Shown here one piece after another: positions 6,503 through 8,868 of a stretch of 8,868 bases of DNA (its first letter is position 1; every line of letters begins with the position of its first letter). The translations under genes were made by a program, and so were the position numbers. The DNA comes from an uncultured Prevotella sp. Lineage in GTDB: Bacteria > Bacteroidota > Bacteroidia > Bacteroidales > Bacteroidaceae. The notes beneath the pieces were generated by a model. It ran no database searches and was not told the origin of the DNA. It saw nothing but the letters and a program-made list of their open reading frames with translations. The DNA is taken from assembly GCA_946625715.1 (NCBI GenBank), contig CAMOTK010000074.1, forward strand, positions 1 to 8,868, in the 5' to 3' direction.

Positions 6503-6527
6503 CCGACAATTTTTGTAATTTTGTCGG
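6503..6527. repeat. Inverted repeat CCGACAA/TTGTCGG spanning the ppiD promoter
   Basis: A perfect 7-bp inverted repeat (6503-6509 and 6521-6527) with an 11-nt A/T-rich spacer. The right arm overlaps the end of the -7 element (6516-6523), a position suited to a repressor operator. It could also form a hairpin in transcripts reading through from the upstream gene, though no T tract follows to make a terminator. A smaller CGGA-ATG-TCCG repeat (6495-6505) overlaps its left arm. Confidence 0.4.
6516..6523 (+). promoter_or_regulatory. -7 promoter element of ppiD
   Basis: TAATTTTG matches TAnnTTTG and lies 57 nt upstream of the ATG at 6581, predicting a leader of about 50 nt. The leader is strongly A-rich and holds two copies of AAAAATAACA just before the start, in place of a Shine-Dalgarno. 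No clear -33 TTTG is visible. Confidence 0.55.
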
Positions 6528-6580
6528 CTGATTCGTGAACATTAAGATAAAAATAACAATAAAAATAACAAAAAACAAAA

Positions 6581-8698
6581 ATGGCAGCAATTGGAAAAAT
6601 CAGAAGCTGGAGCGTTTTTCTTGTAGGCGTCATCGCCTTTGCGCTCTTTGCATTCATCGCCGAAGAGGCTTTCCGTTCCTGTGAAGCAACAGGCAACGAG
6701 CGCCGTCAGCAAGTAGGCGAAGTGTTGGGCGACAAGATCTCTGTTCAGGAATTTCAGAATCTTGTCGACGAGTATCAGGAAGTCATGAAGATTACTCAGG
6801 GACGCGACAACCTCTCGGAAGACGAGCTCAACCGCGTGAAGGACCAGGTGTGGAACCAGTTCGTCAGCGGTAAGGTCATCGAGAATGAAGCCGCAAAGCT
6901 GGGACTTACCGTGACCGACGAGGAACTTCAGAACATGCTCAAGGAAGGTACTAACCCCATGCTGATGCAGACACCGTTTGTCAATCAGCAGACCGGTCGC
7001 TTCGACGTGAGCGCACTCACCAAGTTCCTCAACGACTACAAGACGGCTCAGACCTCTAATCCTCAGGCCGCAGAGCAGTACGAGACCATCTACAAGTACT
7101 GGCAGTTCATCGAGAAGCAGCTGCGTCAGCAGACCCTCGCCATGAAGTACCAGACCCTGTTGGCCGCCTGCCTCTTGTCGAACCCCGTTTCGGCCAAGGC
7201 TTCGTTTGCCGACCGCAACACGGAGAGCAACATCCTGCTCGCCTCGATGCCTTACTCTTCAGTCAACGACAACGACGTGAAGGTTGAGGATGCCGACCTG
7301 AAGGCCAAGTACAACGAGCAGAAGGAGATGTACAAGCAGGACACCGAAAGCCGCGACATCAAGTACGTCGACTTCCAGGTGCTGGCTTCGGTAGCCGACC
7401 GTGCCGAGCTCATGAAGACCATGAAGGCCGCCAGCCAGCAGCTTGCTGCCGGCGAGGCTCCCGCAACAGTGGTGCGCAAGGCCCAGTCGCAGATTGCCTA
7501 CAGCGGTATTCCTGTTACCCGTGCCGCTCTGGCCAGCGACATTGCCAAGAAGGTCGACTCGATGGCTGTCGGTCAGACCTCTGCACCTTTCGAGACCACG
7601 TTCGACAACACGCTCAACGTCGTGAAGTTCATCAGCAAGGTTCAGATGCCCGACTCTGTTGAGTTCCGTGCCATTCAGGTTGCCGATGCCAAGCAGGCCG
7701 ACAGCATCTACCAGGCTGTGAAGGGTGGTGCCGACTTCGAGGCCGTTGCCAAGAAGTACCAGCAGGAAGGTGCCAAGCAGTGGCTCACCTCTGCCATGTA
7801 TCAGAATGCGCCCTCTATCGATGCCGATACCAAGGCCTACATCACCGCTCTCACCACTATGGGTGCCGGCGAGACCAAGGACCTCGAGATTGGCGGCGGC
7901 CACATGATTCTGCAGGTCACCAACCGCAAGGCATTTGTCGACAAGTACGACGTGGCAGTCATCAAGCACACCATCGACTTCTCTAAGGAAACCTATTCGA
8001 AGGCATACAACAAGTTCAGCCAGTTTGTCAGCGAGAACAAGACCCTCGAGGGCCTGGAGAAGAACGCTGAGAAGTTCGGCTTCCGCGTCAGCGAGCGCAA
8101 CGATATGTTCAACTCCGAGCACAACGTAGCAGGCATCCGCGGCACCCGCGAGGCCATGAAGTGGATTTTCGATGCCAAGGCCGGCGATGTTTCGCCCCTC
8201 TACGAGTGTGGCAACAACGACCATCTGCTCGTCATCGCCCTTACCAAGGTTCATCCCGTAGGCTATCGCGACTGGGAGAGCATGAAGGACGTGCTGCGCG
8301 AAGAGGTTGTGGCCGACAAGAAGTTCGACATTCTGGCCAAGAAGCTGGAAGGCGTGAAGAGCATTGCCGATGCTAAAAAGCAGGGTGCCAAGGTCGACTC
8401 AGTCAACCAGATTACCTTCGCTGCTCCTGTCTTCGTACAGGCCACCGGTGCCAGCGAGCCCGCACTGAGCGGTGCTGTGGCAGCAGCCAAGCAGGGCGAA
8501 TTCAGCCAGCGCGTAGTGAAGGGTAACGGTGGTGCCTACCTGTTCCAGGTGCTCAGCAAGAAGCAGAACGACAGCAAGTTCGACGCCAAGGCAGCCGAGC
8601 AGCAGTTGCAGCAGCAGGCTCTGCAGGCCGCAGGCCGCTTCATGCAGGAGCTGGTGCAGAAGGCTGGTGTGGTCGACAACCGCTACCTCTTCTTCTAA
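6581..8698 (+). CDS. ppiD: PpiD/SurA-like periplasmic folding factor, membrane-anchored
   Basis: 705 aa. One N-terminal membrane helix (about 11-27, preceded by K6/R8) puts the rest in the periplasm, where PpiD-type proteins meet newly exported chains. A SurA-N-like chaperone region (about 45-200) contains VGEVLGDKISVQEFQNLVDE, a helical DNLSEDELNRVKDQVWNQFV stretch and GLTVTDEELQNML. A parvulin-like domain follows at about 355-450 (VEFRAIQV, then GGADFEAVAKKYQQEGAKQW). It lacks the His expected in the first strand (Q366 stands in an RAIQV context) and the GGDLGW-type loop, so prolyl isomerase activity is doubtful and a chaperone role more likely. The C-terminal third includes the familiar RDWESMKDVLREEVV segment (about 565). 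Length fits Bacteroidota homologues. Lysine is almost always AAG and codons mostly end in C or G, more biased than in the neighbours, suggesting high expression. It has its own promoter and a strong terminator. Confidence 0.92.
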   Translation: MAAIGKIRSWSVFLVGVIAFALFAFIAEEAFRSCEATGNERRQQVGEVLGDKISVQEFQNLVDEYQEVMKITQGRDNLSEDELNRVKDQVWNQFVSGKVIENEAAKLGLTVTDEELQNMLKEGTNPMLMQTPFVNQQTGRFDVSALTKFLNDYKTAQTSNPQAAEQYETIYKYWQFIEKQLRQQTLAMKYQTLLAACLLSNPVSAKASFADRNTESNILLASMPYSSVNDNDVKVEDADLKAKYNEQKEMYKQDTESRDIKYVDFQVLASVADRAELMKTMKAASQQLAAGEAPATVVRKAQSQIAYSGIPVTRAALASDIAKKVDSMAVGQTSAPFETTFDNTLNVVKFISKVQMPDSVEFRAIQVADAKQADSIYQAVKGGADFEAVAKKYQQEGAKQWLTSAMYQNAPSIDADTKAYITALTTMGAGETKDLEIGGGHMILQVTNRKAFVDKYDVAVIKHTIDFSKETYSKAYNKFSQFVSENKTLEGLEKNAEKFGFRVSERNDMFNSEHNVAGIRGTREAMKWIFDAKAGDVSPLYECGNNDHLLVIALTKVHPVGYRDWESMKDVLREEVVADKKFDILAKKLEGVKSIADAKKQGAKVDSVNQITFAAPVFVQATGASEPALSGAVAAAKQGEFSQRVVKGNGGAYLFQVLSKKQNDSKFDAKAAEQQLQQQALQAAGRFMQELVQKAGVVDNRYLFF

Positions 8699-8747
8699 GC
8701 CTATCCCAACGCTCACAGAGCGCACTAAGGAAATAGAAACCACAATA

Positions 8748-8791
8748 CCGCCCGAGAGTCTGTCTACAAAGATTCTCGGGCGGCTTTTTTT
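8748..8791 (+). terminator. Intrinsic terminator of ppiD
   Basis: CCGCCCGAGA (8748-8757) pairs with TCTCGGGCGG (8774-8783). Four inner pairs, one of them G-U, extend the stem to 14 bp (8748-8761 with 8770-8783), closing an 8-nt loop. A run of seven T follows at 8785-8791. It begins about 50 bp after the ppiD stop. No T tract flanks the opposite side, so it works in the rightward direction only. Confidence 0.92.
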
Positions 8792-8797
8792 ATTCAC

Positions 8798-8868
8798 CAC
8801 AGAGTCACAGAGTCACAGAGTTTTTTCTTATGCGCGTGTGACCAGTCCTCTGTGTCTCCGTGTCTCTG
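8798..8868. repeat. 8-bp tandem repeat with inverted partner (dispersed intergenic repeat, cut by window edge)
   Basis: Three perfect copies of CACAGAGT (8798-8805, 8806-8813, 8814-8821) run into a T tract. After a 26-nt middle part, a right arm starts at 8848 with CTCTGTGT and CTCCGTGT and ends in the incomplete CTCTG at the edge. This arm is the approximate reverse complement of the left one, so the whole could fold into an imperfect long hairpin. CACAGAG-type repeats of this kind are, from memory, scattered between genes in several bacterial phyla including Bacteroidota. No gene is visible here. Confidence 0.65.

Noticed and set aside
7259..8254. Open frame of 331 aa antisense to ppiD
   Set aside because: Leu/Gly/Val-rich translation caused by the strong codon bias of ppiD. 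There is no start context or domain.
6763..8680. Recurrent GTCGAC hexamers in ppiD and neighbours as a possible regulatory or recognition motif
   Set aside because: They fall on Val-Asp and similar codon pairs in frame and follow from the preference for GTC and GAC codons.

Overview
The window looks like chromosomal DNA of a Bacteroidota bacterium, most likely Prevotella or a close relative. SecA and the other proteins resemble Bacteroidales versions. Promoters carry the Bacteroidota -7 element (TAnnTTTG), and translation starts lack clear Shine-Dalgarno sequences and have A/T-rich leaders. Coding DNA is fairly GC-rich with sharply AT-rich intergenic gaps. It reads as ordinary core genome devoted to building the cell envelope; I see no phage, IS, CRISPR or tRNA/rRNA.

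Leftward block (minus strand, about 1-3166, read right to left). The first gene is a polytopic protein with an N-terminal DUF4105-type periplasmic domain, which I identify as the Bacteroides-type lipoprotein N-acyltransferase Lnb. It overlaps by 4 nt (ATGA) a secreted alkaline-phosphatase-superfamily protein that appears to have lost nearly all catalytic residues. A 111-bp gap with two candidate promoters follows, then the 5' part of secA, which runs off the left edge.

A divergent promoter region (3167-3255) separates this from the rightward block. The rightward block is: an outer-membrane beta-barrel protein (FadL-like N-terminus), lptC overlapping it by 16 nt, a CNNM/CBS/CorC-type membrane protein 19 nt further on, and, after a 109-bp gap with its own promoter, a PpiD/SurA-like periplasmic folding factor. 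A strong intrinsic terminator closes the block. The right edge holds a short 8-bp-unit repeat element that looks like a dispersed intergenic repeat.

Together the genes cover export across the inner membrane (SecA), lipoprotein maturation (Lnb), folding of exported proteins (PpiD), LPS delivery (LptC) and an outer-membrane protein. The most unusual points are the apparently catalytically dead phosphatase-fold protein coupled to lnb, a lnb promoter that would give a leaderless GTG-started mRNA, and an inverted repeat over the ppiD promoter.
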